A DNA stretch of 64,000 nt, taken from assembly GCF_900155425.1 (NCBI RefSeq), contig NZ_LT700191.1:1325198-1389197 (forward strand), in the 5' to 3' direction. The stretch comes from Parabacteroides massiliensis (GTDB lineage Bacteria; Bacteroidota; Bacteroidia; Bacteroidales; Tannerellaceae). This document shows positions 17,556 through 26,142 of the stretch, in pieces (position 1 is the stretch's first letter; every line of letters starts with the position of its first letter). A model generated the notes under the pieces. It made no database searches, was not told the origin of the DNA, and saw nothing but the letters and a program-made list of their open reading frames with translations. The translations under genes were made by a program, and so were the position numbers.

Positions 17556-18508
17556 GTTTTGTGGATTTTTGGCCGGACTTTGATTATAAAAAATTTTTCA
17601 TATATAATTATTTGTCTAAATATTATCATCTAATTGTCAGTGATGAGCCGGATTATTTGTTCTGTTCAAGTTTCGGTTATAAACATTGGAAATATTCAAA
17701 CTGCATAAAAATATATTATACAGCAGAAAATTTAATTCCAGATTTTAATATATACGATTATGGTATAGGTTTTTATTATCTTTCGTTGGAAGATCGATAT
17801 TTAAGATTCCCATTATGGTTAATTTATTCTTGGAATGAATTAAACGATATGGAAGATAAAAATATAGATGAAAAATTATGTAAAAGAAAATTCTGTAATT
17901 TTGTTTATTCTAATTCTGGATGGGCTGACCCTATTAGAGAAAAATTCTATAAGGAAATATCTAAATATAAGAGAGTTGATTCAGGTGGGGCTTTCTTAAA
18001 TAATATAGGCTATAGAGTCCCCAATAAATTAGACTTTATAAAAAATTATAAGTTTACTATTGCAATAGAAAATTCTGTGGCTTCAGGATATACTACTGAA
18101 AAGATAATAGAACCAATGATTGTAAATTCTATGCCCATATACTATGGAGATCCTTATGTGGATAAGGATTTTAATATGTATTCGTGTATACATATTAGGG
18201 ACTTTGATTCTGTTCAAAGTTCTATAGATTATATTATCCAACTGGATAAGGATGATTCTCTCTATATATCTAAATTGCGCCAAAAATGGTTTGCCTATGA
18301 GAACATTAAGAATGTATATGATAAAAAGTTAAGAGATTTTTTTGAAAATATTTTTAATCAAGAAAAAAGTGACGCTATTCGTCTTGTTGATTATGGATTC
18401 GCACGTCGTTATCGTAAGGAACTAAGTCGAACTACACCTTGGGCTACAACATTTTTAATAGAAAAAGGATATGGCTTACTTGATCGGCTAAAAAGAATAC
18501 GATTATGA
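17531..18508 (+). CDS. GT10 family alpha-1,3/4-fucosyltransferase
   Basis: A 325-residue protein with the GT10 signature: NYKFTIAIENSVASGYTTEK (about 176-195) followed by IIEPMIVNSMPIYYGDPYVDKDFN and IHIRDFDS. Known for the family: transfer of fucose from GDP-fucose to GlcNAc or glucose, as in Helicobacter and Bacteroides Lewis-type enzymes. It overlaps the preceding gene by 25 bp and the next by 4 bp. An ATG at 17537 is an alternative start. With the other fucosyltransferase-like protein it points to a fucosylated glycan. GDP-fucose synthesis genes are not in this window. Confidence 0.85.
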   Translation: MGMRTIKIGFVDFWPDFDYKKFFIYNYLSKYYHLIVSDEPDYLFCSSFGYKHWKYSNCIKIYYTAENLIPDFNIYDYGIGFYYLSLEDRYLRFPLWLIYSWNELNDMEDKNIDEKLCKRKFCNFVYSNSGWADPIREKFYKEISKYKRVDSGGAFLNNIGYRVPNKLDFIKNYKFTIAIENSVASGYTTEKIIEPMIVNSMPIYYGDPYVDKDFNMYSCIHIRDFDSVQSSIDYIIQLDKDDSLYISKLRQKWFAYENIKNVYDKKLRDFFENIFNQEKSDAIRLVDYGFARRYRKELSRTTPWATTFLIEKGYGLLDRLKRIRL

Positions 18509-19623
18509 ATAAAGTAATAACAGTAACATCCCCTCTTCTTCCTCCCTTAGAAGAGTTTACTCCTTATTTGGAAGATATCTGGAGGCGTAAGTGGCTTACC
18601 AATAATGGATTTTATCATCAAGAATTGGAAAAAGCTCTTTGTGAGTATTTGAAAGTCCCTTATATTAGTCTGTTCACAAATGGTACTTTGCCATTGATAT
18701 GTGCTTTGCAGGCAATGCGAATTACGGGAGAAGTTATAACAACTCCATATAGTTTTGTTGCGACAACACATGCCCTTTGGTGGAATGGCATTAAGCCTGT
18801 ATTTGTAGATGTCGACCCTTTAACAGGAAATATGGATCCAGAGAAAATAGAAGCTGCTATAACTCCAAAAACAACTGCTATTATGCCAGTTCATGTTTAT
18901 GGACAGCCTTGCAATATAGAACGTATCCAAGAAATAGCAGACATCTATGGGTTAAAGGTTATTTATGATGCAGCCCATGCTTTTGGAGTAGAAAAAGATG
19001 GTGTCTCTATCATTAATGCCGGAGATATGGCAACATTAAGTTTCCATGCTACTAAAGTGTATAATACAATAGAAGGGGGTGCTTTGATTTGTCATGATGC
19101 ACAGACTAAACAACGTATTGATTACATTAAAAACTTCGGTTTTGCCAATGAAACAACGGTTGTTGCTCCTGGTATTAATGGTAAGATGGATGAACTTCGT
19201 TCTGCGTATGGGTTGTTGAGTTTGAAGTATGTGGATGAGGCTATAGAGAAGCGTCATCAAGTAGCTATACGTTATCGGGAAACATTGAAAGGTGTTTGTG
19301 GAATACGCTATTTGGATGATAATTTCGGTGTAAAACATAATTATTCATATTTCCCTATTTTTGTTTCTGAACATGAATATGGAATGAGTAGAGATGCTTT
19401 ATATGAGAAAATGAAATCAGTAGGAGTATATGGTAGACGGTATTTTTATCCATTGATTAGTACATTCTCAACATATAAAGGCTTGGAGTCTTCTCGAAAA
19501 GAGAATTTGCCTATTGCATATAAAATGGCTGATGAGGTGATTTGTCTACCTATGCACCATAATTTGAATCAGGCTGATATAGAAAGAGTTTTGAGTAATA
19601 TTATAGATTCTAATAAAGTATGA
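18505..19623 (+). CDS. DegT/DnrJ/EryC1/StrS sugar aminotransferase
   Basis: A 372-residue PLP enzyme. It has the family PLP site: aspartate in KVIYDAAHAFG (D155) and Schiff-base lysine in LSFHATKVYNTIEGGAL (K184). The N-terminal PLLPPLEEFTPYLEDIWRRKWLTNNG is typical of enzymes acting on nucleotide-linked 4-keto-6-deoxy sugars (VioA-like). It should make an amino sugar from a keto sugar with glutamate as donor. The exact substrate is unknown and no dehydratase lies in the window. It is followed by another aminotransferase and an ATP-grasp ligase, which suggests a joint pathway. Confidence 0.85.
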   Translation: MNKVITVTSPLLPPLEEFTPYLEDIWRRKWLTNNGFYHQELEKALCEYLKVPYISLFTNGTLPLICALQAMRITGEVITTPYSFVATTHALWWNGIKPVFVDVDPLTGNMDPEKIEAAITPKTTAIMPVHVYGQPCNIERIQEIADIYGLKVIYDAAHAFGVEKDGVSIINAGDMATLSFHATKVYNTIEGGALICHDAQTKQRIDYIKNFGFANETTVVAPGINGKMDELRSAYGLLSLKYVDEAIEKRHQVAIRYRETLKGVCGIRYLDDNFGVKHNYSYFPIFVSEHEYGMSRDALYEKMKSVGVYGRRYFYPLISTFSTYKGLESSRKENLPIAYKMADEVICLPMHHNLNQADIERVLSNIIDSNKV

Positions 19624-19627
19624 AAAT

Positions 19628-20791
19628 ATGCATTTATCAAATATAACACAATCAATAAAACCTTCTCTGACAAGACATCTGTTTAATTTGGCAAAAGCTT
19701 ATGACGATGTTGTTGATTTTACCTTAGGTGATCCGGATATTCCTCCTCATCAGGCTATAAAGGATGCAGGATGTAGAGCTATTCAAGAAGGTAGAACTCG
19801 TTATTCTCAAAATGCAGGACTATTAGAACTTCGTGAGGTTATTAGTCAATATTGTAAAAGAAAAGAGCATATAGATTATAATCCTTTGGATGAGATAATT
19901 GTAACAGTGGGAGCAATGGAGGGTCTTTATCTTTCTTTGCTTTCTCTTTTAAATCCAGGAGATGAAGTAATAATACCTGCTCCTTATTATGTGAATTATG
20001 AGCAAATGGTACAAATGTGCCATGCAAAACCGATTATAGTTGATAATCCTGATGGAGAAAAACTGGGGTTTAAGGTCGAGGATGTAGAAAAAGCAATAAC
20101 AGATAAAACTAAAGTTATAATAATCAATACTCCATCTAATCCATCGGGAAAGATAATTCCTGTTGAGAAAATTGAAGCATTGGCAACTTTAGCTAAACAA
20201 TATGATTTAGTCATTATTTCGGATGAAGTTTACAAATGTTTGATTTATGGTGATTCTAAATTTAAAAGTATTGTAAATATAGAAGGAATGCGTGAAAGGA
20301 CTATATTAGTGAATAGTCTTTCAAAGGAATTCTGTATGACAGGGTGGCGTATCGGTTACGTTTTAGCTCCTTCAGAAGTGATTGCTGCTATGACAAAATT
20401 GCAAGAGAATGTTGCAGCCTGTGCACCTTTACCATCCCAATATGCAGCAATTGAAGCATTAAGTGGAAAGGACGATTATTCTGCAAATATGGTAAATATT
20501 TTTACTAAACGTAGAAATATTCTAGTTAAAGGCATAAATAAAATTTCAAAACTATCTTGTGAGACTCCTGAGGCTACTTTCTATTTAATGGTTGATATTT
20601 CTGGAACAGGAATGAAGTCGGAAGAATTCGCTATTGCTTTACTAAAAACTGTTCATGTTGCTGTTGTTCCTGGAATAACATATGGAAGGAGTTGTGATAA
20701 TTATGTCCGTATGGCTTTTACTTTGAAAGAAGATAAAATTCAGGAAGGTATAAAAAGAATACAAACTTTTATAAACCAATTTTTTTTATGA
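19628..20791 (+). CDS. Class I/II PLP-dependent aminotransferase
   Basis: A 387-residue aspartate-aminotransferase-fold enzyme. Signatures are FTLGDPDIPPHQ, NTPSNPSGKI (about 168-177), ISDEVYKCL, and the lysine site NSLSKEFCMTGWRIGY (K233). The carboxylate-binding arginine is in NYVRMAFTL near the C-terminus. Family members transaminate amino acids. Here, between a sugar aminotransferase and an ATP-grasp gene and overlapping the latter by 4 bp, it more likely makes an amino-acid building block for the glycan than serves general metabolism. That is inference from context. The gene is A+T-rich, unlike housekeeping aminotransferases. Confidence 0.85.
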   Translation: MHLSNITQSIKPSLTRHLFNLAKAYDDVVDFTLGDPDIPPHQAIKDAGCRAIQEGRTRYSQNAGLLELREVISQYCKRKEHIDYNPLDEIIVTVGAMEGLYLSLLSLLNPGDEVIIPAPYYVNYEQMVQMCHAKPIIVDNPDGEKLGFKVEDVEKAITDKTKVIIINTPSNPSGKIIPVEKIEALATLAKQYDLVIISDEVYKCLIYGDSKFKSIVNIEGMRERTILVNSLSKEFCMTGWRIGYVLAPSEVIAAMTKLQENVAACAPLPSQYAAIEALSGKDDYSANMVNIFTKRRNILVKGINKISKLSCETPEATFYLMVDISGTGMKSEEFAIALLKTVHVAVVPGITYGRSCDNYVRMAFTLKEDKIQEGIKRIQTFINQFFL

Positions 20792-21990
20792 AAAAAGTAT
20801 TAATGCTTGGTGGTTCTCTTTATCAGGTATACGCAATAAAAGAGGCTGTTCGTTTAGGATATTATGTTATATCTTGTGATTATTTGCCGAATAATCCAGG
20901 ACATAGATATGCACATGAATATTATAATGTTAGTACGACTGATAAAAATGCAGTTTTAGAATTAGCAAAAAGATTACAAGTAGATGGCATCGTTGCGTAT
21001 GCCTCTGATCCGGCTGCACCAACGGCTGCTTATGTTTGTGAAAAATTGGGATTGCCGACAAGTCCATATAGATCTGTAGAGATCTTATCCAAAAAGGATC
21101 TATTCAGAAGATTTTTAGCAGATAATGGTTTTACTGTTCCTAAAGCACAGGGCTTTAGTTCTTATGAAGAAGCTTTGTCTATGGTAGATAATTTTAAGTT
21201 ACCGGTTATGATTAAACCTGTTGACTCATCAGGGAGTAAGGGCATTAATAAAATGACAGATGTATCCCAGTTGAAGGCATTTGTGGATGATGCCTTAAGT
21301 TATTCTCGTGATAAACGTTTTTTAATTGAAGAGTTTATAGAGAAGAAGGGGTATCAAATATCTGGGGATGCTTTTAGTGTTGAGGGAAAATTAGTTTTTC
21401 ATTGTTTTGGAAATGAATATTATAGTAGTAAAGTAAGTAAGGATTTTGCTCCTTTAGGGGAATGTTGGCCATTTTTGATGGATGATTCAATAGTTTCTCG
21501 TTTACATTCTGATTTGCAAAGATTGATATCTCTTTTAGGAATGAAATCTACAGCATATAATGTAGAAGCTATTGTAGATAAGAATGATAATATATATATA
21601 TTGGAATTAGGTGCTCGAAGTGGAGGAAGTTTAATACCCCAAATTACAGAATATACAACAGGAGTAAATTTGGTAACTTATGTTATAAAGGCTGCTATGG
21701 GGGAAGACTGTAGTGATCTTCATATGAGGGTTCCCAAAGGCTGTTGGTCTAATTATATGGTTCATGCAAATGAGACAGGTAAATATGTCGGTACTGTTTT
21801 TGAAGACGGTTTTAAGAAGAATAATTTGGTGGAATTTGTTACAGATATAAAAAAAGGAGATCAAGTTCATAAATTTCGGGATGCGCAAGATGCATTAGGA
21901 ACTTTGATTATTAAGTATGAAGATACAAAACAGATGCTTGATATGATTTGTAATATGGATAATTTTGTTCGAGTAATTGTAGAGAAATAA
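20788..21990 (+). CDS. ATP-grasp ligase
   Basis: A 400-residue ATP-grasp enzyme. The N-terminal domain begins MKKVLMLGGSLYQVYAIKEA. The ATP-grasp core is seen as KKDLFRRFLADNGFTVPKA, LPVMIKPVDSSGSKGINKM (phosphate-binding loop) and IYILELGARSGGSLIP (metal-binding E and N-region). It resembles carbamoyl-phosphate-synthase-like and amino-acid ligases. Known for the superfamily: it activates a carboxylate as acyl phosphate and joins it to an amine. In this cluster the likely product is an amino sugar carrying an amide-linked acid or amino acid. The substrate is not known. Confidence 0.85.
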   Translation: MKKVLMLGGSLYQVYAIKEAVRLGYYVISCDYLPNNPGHRYAHEYYNVSTTDKNAVLELAKRLQVDGIVAYASDPAAPTAAYVCEKLGLPTSPYRSVEILSKKDLFRRFLADNGFTVPKAQGFSSYEEALSMVDNFKLPVMIKPVDSSGSKGINKMTDVSQLKAFVDDALSYSRDKRFLIEEFIEKKGYQISGDAFSVEGKLVFHCFGNEYYSSKVSKDFAPLGECWPFLMDDSIVSRLHSDLQRLISLLGMKSTAYNVEAIVDKNDNIYILELGARSGGSLIPQITEYTTGVNLVTYVIKAAMGEDCSDLHMRVPKGCWSNYMVHANETGKYVGTVFEDGFKKNNLVEFVTDIKKGDQVHKFRDAQDALGTLIIKYEDTKQMLDMICNMDNFVRVIVEK

Positions 21991-22011
21991 GTCATAAATG
22001 CAGGGTTAGTG

Positions 22012-22128
22012 ATGTTAAAGTTTGAGGTAAAAGAAAGAGCTTCTTATATATTGAGATGTTTATTGTTAAGTAGGAAAATGTACTTGAAATTCATCGAGAA
22101 AGCTCTTAAATGCATTGATCTCACTTGA
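22012..22128 (+). other. Gap before the acetyltransferase with a possible 38-codon frame
   Basis: The 203-bp gap 21991-22193 holds one short open frame (22012-22128, MLKFEVKERASYIL...). A weak inverted match is also present (AAAGAGCTT near 22033 and AAAGCTCTT near 22101). I recognise nothing in it. It may be the remnant of a lost gene. Confidence 0.2.
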
Positions 22129-22193
22129 TGCCCAGCCTTTCTTTTAATGTGATTTTAAAACTTGTTTAAAATTTGGTATAAAGAGTGGGGCAT

Positions 22194-22634
22194 ATGGATA
22201 GATTTGTTATCAAGAATGAACGATTAGATCTGAAAGATGTTTTAGATTTCTTTGTTTTAACAACTAATGATTTTCCTGATTTCAAAGAAGATCATTTTTT
22301 GGAGAATCGAGCGAAAAAAATATCAGATTTGGCTGATTTTGTAACTTGTAGAACTCTAACAGGAAAATTAATTGGTATGATAGCTTTTTATATGAATAGA
22401 CCTCCTTTATGTTATATTACTCATGTAAGTTTGCTAGATGGTTATAAAGGCCTAGGTCTATTTAAGAAAATGTATGTTTTTTTAGAACGTAGAGTCTATT
22501 TAAACGGATGTATGTTAGTGAAACTCGAAGTGTTAAAAAGTAATATTTATGCTATTAAGAGTTATTGTAATTGTGGATTTAAAATAGTAGATAATGATTC
22601 GGATGAACGTTTTTTTATGATAAAAGAGATTTGA
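22194..22634 (+). CDS. GNAT family N-acetyltransferase
   Basis: A 146-residue GNAT-fold protein starting MDRFVIKNERLDLKDVLDFF. The acetyl-CoA region is visible as ITHVSLLDGYKGLGLFKKMYVFLERRV, a degenerate Q/R-x-x-G-x-G/A loop (DGYKGLGL), followed by VLKSNIYAIKSYCNCGFKIV, the usual beta5 region of GNATs. In the glycan locus it may acetylate the amino sugar or the amino-acid unit. It is preceded by a 203-bp gap, so it may not be co-translated with the ligase. The frame upstream has a GTG at 22185, but I use the ATG at 22194. Confidence 0.7.
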   Translation: MDRFVIKNERLDLKDVLDFFVLTTNDFPDFKEDHFLENRAKKISDLADFVTCRTLTGKLIGMIAFYMNRPPLCYITHVSLLDGYKGLGLFKKMYVFLERRVYLNGCMLVKLEVLKSNIYAIKSYCNCGFKIVDNDSDERFFMIKEI

Positions 22635-22678
22635 AATTAAATGTATTATGAATAAGTTTTAATTATAAATATTGCATA

Positions 22679-23620
22679 ATGGAATGTGCTCCAATTATAA
22701 TAAGTGTTTATGATCGTCTGGATCATTTAAAAAGATGTATTAAATCTTTGCAACAGAATAAATTGGCTCGTTATAGTGATTTATTTGTGATTTCAGATGC
22801 GGCATATAAACAAGAGCATGCCTCACAAATTAATGAGGTTAGGGCTTATATTAAGAGTATTTCAGGGTTTAAGAGAGTTTATCCTGTATTTCGTGAAGTA
22901 AATCTGGGGGGACATAAATCGATTTTAACAGCATTTCATGATGTATTGCAAATTTATGATTCATTTATTTCTCTTGAAGATGACATTGTTGTTTCTTCTG
23001 ATTTTCTTCAATATATGAATGAAGCTTTAGTGTTTTATAAGGATGAAAAGCGGATTTTTTCAATTTGCGGTTTTAAAGCTCCTTTTTTATTACCTAAAGG
23101 ATATGATGAAGATGTTTATTTCTATCCATGTAATTCTCCATGGGGGATTGCCACTTGGAAAGATCGTTGGGAATCGGTAAATCATGATTATTTTGATCGA
23201 TATTCTGAATTGAAAAAAGATCCAAAGAAGTATAAAGCGTTTACTTCTATTGGTTTTTATATCAAAGGCATTTTACAAGCAGATTCTCGAAAAGAAATTG
23301 TAGCAGGAGATTTACGTGTTTATTATCACATGTTTCAACACAATATGTGTTCAGTCTTTCCTGTTGTCTCCAAAACTCAAAATTGGGGATTTGATGGGAC
23401 TGGTGAACATTGTGGTAATAAAAATGTTTGGTGGGCAAAACCAGAGTTGGATACGAGAAATCAACCAACGAAGTTTATTCCATTTAATGGATATAACGAA
23501 GAATTACTTCAAAATCATCGAAGATTCCAAGATAAGATTAATGGTGGGCTAATTGCAAAATGGTTGAAATATACATGGGCACATAGGCTTTGGAAGAAAA
23601 TCAAAAAAATATTGGCATAG
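22679..23620 (+). CDS. Glycosyltransferase, GT-A fold (GNT-I/POMGNT-like)
   Basis: A 313-residue protein. The N-terminus APIIISVYDRLDHLKRCIKSL matches GT-A enzymes. The acidic donor site is seen in SFISLEDDIVVSSDFLQYM (about 96-114), where EDD is the DxD-equivalent. The pattern of NLGGHKSI and SPWGIATWKDRW resembles family 2/13-like N-acetylglucosaminyltransferases. A basic C-terminal helix (WLKYTWAHRLWKKIKKIL) could bind the membrane. It probably adds one sugar to the lipid-linked glycan. The precise linkage cannot be told. Confidence 0.72.
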   Translation: MECAPIIISVYDRLDHLKRCIKSLQQNKLARYSDLFVISDAAYKQEHASQINEVRAYIKSISGFKRVYPVFREVNLGGHKSILTAFHDVLQIYDSFISLEDDIVVSSDFLQYMNEALVFYKDEKRIFSICGFKAPFLLPKGYDEDVYFYPCNSPWGIATWKDRWESVNHDYFDRYSELKKDPKKYKAFTSIGFYIKGILQADSRKEIVAGDLRVYYHMFQHNMCSVFPVVSKTQNWGFDGTGEHCGNKNVWWAKPELDTRNQPTKFIPFNGYNEELLQNHRRFQDKINGGLIAKWLKYTWAHRLWKKIKKILA

Positions 23621-23705
23621 TATTGGGAACGTTTTATAATGACAGATGGATATGTTTCATCTTTATGATGAGTTTGTATATCTTAAAAAAATAAGTAATT
23701 AGTAT

Positions 23706-24659
23706 ATGGATGTTATAGAGAAGGTTTCGGTTGTCATGTGTACTTATAACGGTGAGAAGTATATTAGGCAGCAATTAGATTCTATTTTACAACAAACATA
23801 CCCAATTTATGAGATCATCATTAATGATGATCTATCAACAGATAAAACTGTTGATATAATAAAAGAATATATGATTCGATATGATAATATTCATTTGTTT
23901 GTAAATTCGAAACGTTTAGGAGTGCACCCTAATTTTATGGTTGCTCTTGCAAAAGCTTCTGGAGACTATATTGCAATATCTGATCAGGATGATATTTGGG
24001 AACTGGCAAAGATTGAAAAACAAATGGCCTGTTTGAAAGATTATGCTTTGTGTTTTTCTTTAAGTAGATCTTTTGGTGATGGGGTGGAAGCTTATGCTGA
24101 ATGTCGTGTACCTAACACAAATGTGTTCCGTTTGCTGTTTTATCCCGTTATTCCTGGACATGCTATGCTGTTTAAAAGATCTGTTTTGTCTCATATTCCC
24201 AAGACTGATTATGTAGTGTATGATCTCTTGCTTGCATTAGCTGCTAATCTGTATGGAGGAATTGTGGTTTGTCCGGAAATATTGAATCTTCATCGGAGGC
24301 ACAACAACGCCTTTTCTTATTCAAAACCTAAAAACTACAATAGATCGATCTTTAATGTCTTCAATTATATATGTAGTGGAATAATAGGATATTTTCAAAA
24401 GAGGGATAAGATTAGAATGCATTTTTCAGTAATGGGCAATCTTTTATCTGCTTTTGATCCTAATATACAGGATGAATTGGTAAAAGATGCACTTTTGTTT
24501 TCTCAATGTATGTTTGAGGGATCGTTCTCTTCAATGCTGAAAGCAAGTCGGATATGTTTCAAAAGACGGAATGAAATATTTTATGCGAAGACTAAAGATA
24601 ATATAGTGTTGAAGATAAGAGCTTTATTATGGCCATTACTTTGCAGTGAATATTATTGA
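23706..24659 (+). CDS. Glycosyltransferase family 2
   Basis: A 317-residue GT2 enzyme: MCTYNGEKYIRQQLDSILQQTYP at the N-terminus, the first acidic site INDDLSTDKT (about 39-48) and the second DQDDIWELAKIEKQ (about 93-106). This SDQDD-IW form is typical of rhamnosyl- or other deoxyhexosyl-transferases in O-antigen loci. The C-terminal half is less conserved and includes LHRRHNNAFSYSK. Still A+T-rich. The following 139 bp hold no gene I can support. Confidence 0.85.
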   Translation: MDVIEKVSVVMCTYNGEKYIRQQLDSILQQTYPIYEIIINDDLSTDKTVDIIKEYMIRYDNIHLFVNSKRLGVHPNFMVALAKASGDYIAISDQDDIWELAKIEKQMACLKDYALCFSLSRSFGDGVEAYAECRVPNTNVFRLLFYPVIPGHAMLFKRSVLSHIPKTDYVVYDLLLALAANLYGGIVVCPEILNLHRRHNNAFSYSKPKNYNRSIFNVFNYICSGIIGYFQKRDKIRMHFSVMGNLLSAFDPNIQDELVKDALLFSQCMFEGSFSSMLKASRICFKRRNEIFYAKTKDNIVLKIRALLWPLLCSEYY

Positions 24660-24798
24660 CTATGTTTTTTTGAGGAAGATCGCAGATGGTAATGTATATC
24701 ATAAAGTTTGAAGGTCATTATCTCTTGGATAGTATGAATTTAAACTTCTCTGATGATATATTTGGCGAAATGGTCGTTAATCTTAGATAAATTTTCCT

Positions 24799-26142
24799 AT
24801 GAAAGAAAATCAACTCATTGAATTTAAAGAATCCTGGCGTGACGAATATGTTCGTTATGTTTCTGCTTTCTGTAATACAAATGGTGGTACATTGTATATC
24901 GGCATTGATGACAAAGGAAGAGTTGTGGGAGTGGAAAGGGTTGAGGTGTTAATAGAAAAGCTTCCGAATTTTATTGCTCAAAAGACGGGAATCATGCCTG
25001 TCGTCCGATTGTGTGAAACGAACGGAAAGGAATACGTTGCGATCGAACTTCAACCGTCAGCTATGCCGATATCGGTTCATGGGAAGTATTATGTCCGGAG
25101 TGGGAGTGTTACATCTGAATTGCAAGGAAACCAGTTGAATATGTTCCTTTCTGCTAAGATGGGGTTAACTTGGGAAAGCATGGTGGAAGAGGGTTTTACT
25201 GCAGATGAGATTGATTTGGAAACGGTAGAACGGTTTAAGACCTTGGCAAAAGATCGTGTGCCTTCAATTGAGAAGGAGACCGATATGTTGGTTTTGATGG
25301 AACGATTGAATTTAATAGTTGGTGGTCGTTTTAAAAGAGCTGCTGTGGTCTTGTTTGGTAAGAATGTGCAGAAATATGTTTTGCAGGCTCGTATTAAAAT
25401 CGGAAAATTCCTTTCTGATACGGAAGTATTGACAACGGATATAGTGGAAGGTAACTTGATTCAGCAAGTTGATCGGACACTGGATATATTGCGTACGAAG
25501 TATCTGCTGAGCTATATATCGTATGAAGGTATTTACCGGAGGGAGAAGTTGGTTTATCCGTATGAGGCACTACGAGAAGCGTTGTTGAATGCGATTATTC
25601 ATCGTGAATATTTTGTTTCTTCTGAAATCCAAATACGAATTTATGATGATAAATTGGTGATTGGGAATGAAGCTCGTTTACAGGATATTACAATAGATGA
25701 TTTATCCAGATCTCATCCATCAAGACCGTATAATAAGTTGATTGCGGATATTTTTTATAAAGCTGGTTTTATTGAAAGTTGGGGACGAGGAACGCAGCGG
25801 ATTATGGATAAATGTAAGGCGGAAGGTTTATCTGCTCCTGTTTATGAATATAAAATGGGTTTTTTATACCTGACTTTTTCTCATGAGCGGATAAATGAGC
25901 GGATAAATGAGCGGATAAATGAGCGGATAAATGAGCGGATAAATGAGCTTACAGAAATAGAACAGAATGTGTATGATTTGATTTGTTCGGATCCTCATGT
26001 CCGTCAGTCGGATTTGGCTATTCGTTTAGTATTGACGGAGCAATATGTACGTAAGATAATAAAGCATCTGAAAGACAAAGGAGCTATAGAGAGGGTGGGT
26101 GCACGCAAAAATGGATATTGGAATGTAAAGTTTGGAAAATGA
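24799..26142 (+). CDS. AlbA_2/Schlafen-like ATP-binding protein with ERIN repeat linker
   Basis: A 447-residue relative of the protein at 11984-13528. The AlbA_2 domain (about 1-115) shows LIEFKESWRDEYVRYVSAFCNTNGGTLYIGIDDKGRVVGVE. The GHKL-like ATPase part has ALREALLNAIIHREYF and GFIESWGRGTQRIMDKCK. Five perfect ERIN repeats (about 363-382) precede a winged helix that ends the protein. It starts with MKENQLIEFKESW, the standard family start. Its stop overlaps the next glycosyltransferase by 4 bp (ATGA), so it is in the operon. The biochemical role is unknown. A regulatory or defence function is possible. Confidence 0.8.
   Translation: MKENQLIEFKESWRDEYVRYVSAFCNTNGGTLYIGIDDKGRVVGVERVEVLIEKLPNFIAQKTGIMPVVRLCETNGKEYVAIELQPSAMPISVHGKYYVRSGSVTSELQGNQLNMFLSAKMGLTWESMVEEGFTADEIDLETVERFKTLAKDRVPSIEKETDMLVLMERLNLIVGGRFKRAAVVLFGKNVQKYVLQARIKIGKFLSDTEVLTTDIVEGNLIQQVDRTLDILRTKYLLSYISYEGIYRREKLVYPYEALREALLNAIIHREYFVSSEIQIRIYDDKLVIGNEARLQDITIDDLSRSHPSRPYNKLIADIFYKAGFIESWGRGTQRIMDKCKAEGLSAPVYEYKMGFLYLTFSHERINERINERINERINERINELTEIEQNVYDLICSDPHVRQSDLAIRLVLTEQYVRKIIKHLKDKGAIERVGARKNGYWNVKFGK
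25885..25944 (+). repeat. Five 12-bp tandem repeats inside the second AlbA_2 gene
   Basis: Perfect copies of GAGCGGATAAAT encode ERIN five times. As in the first AlbA_2 gene, the unit is four codons and sits between the ATPase part and the winged helix, though the sequence is unrelated to the NPVT/NPVS repeat. Confidence 0.92.
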
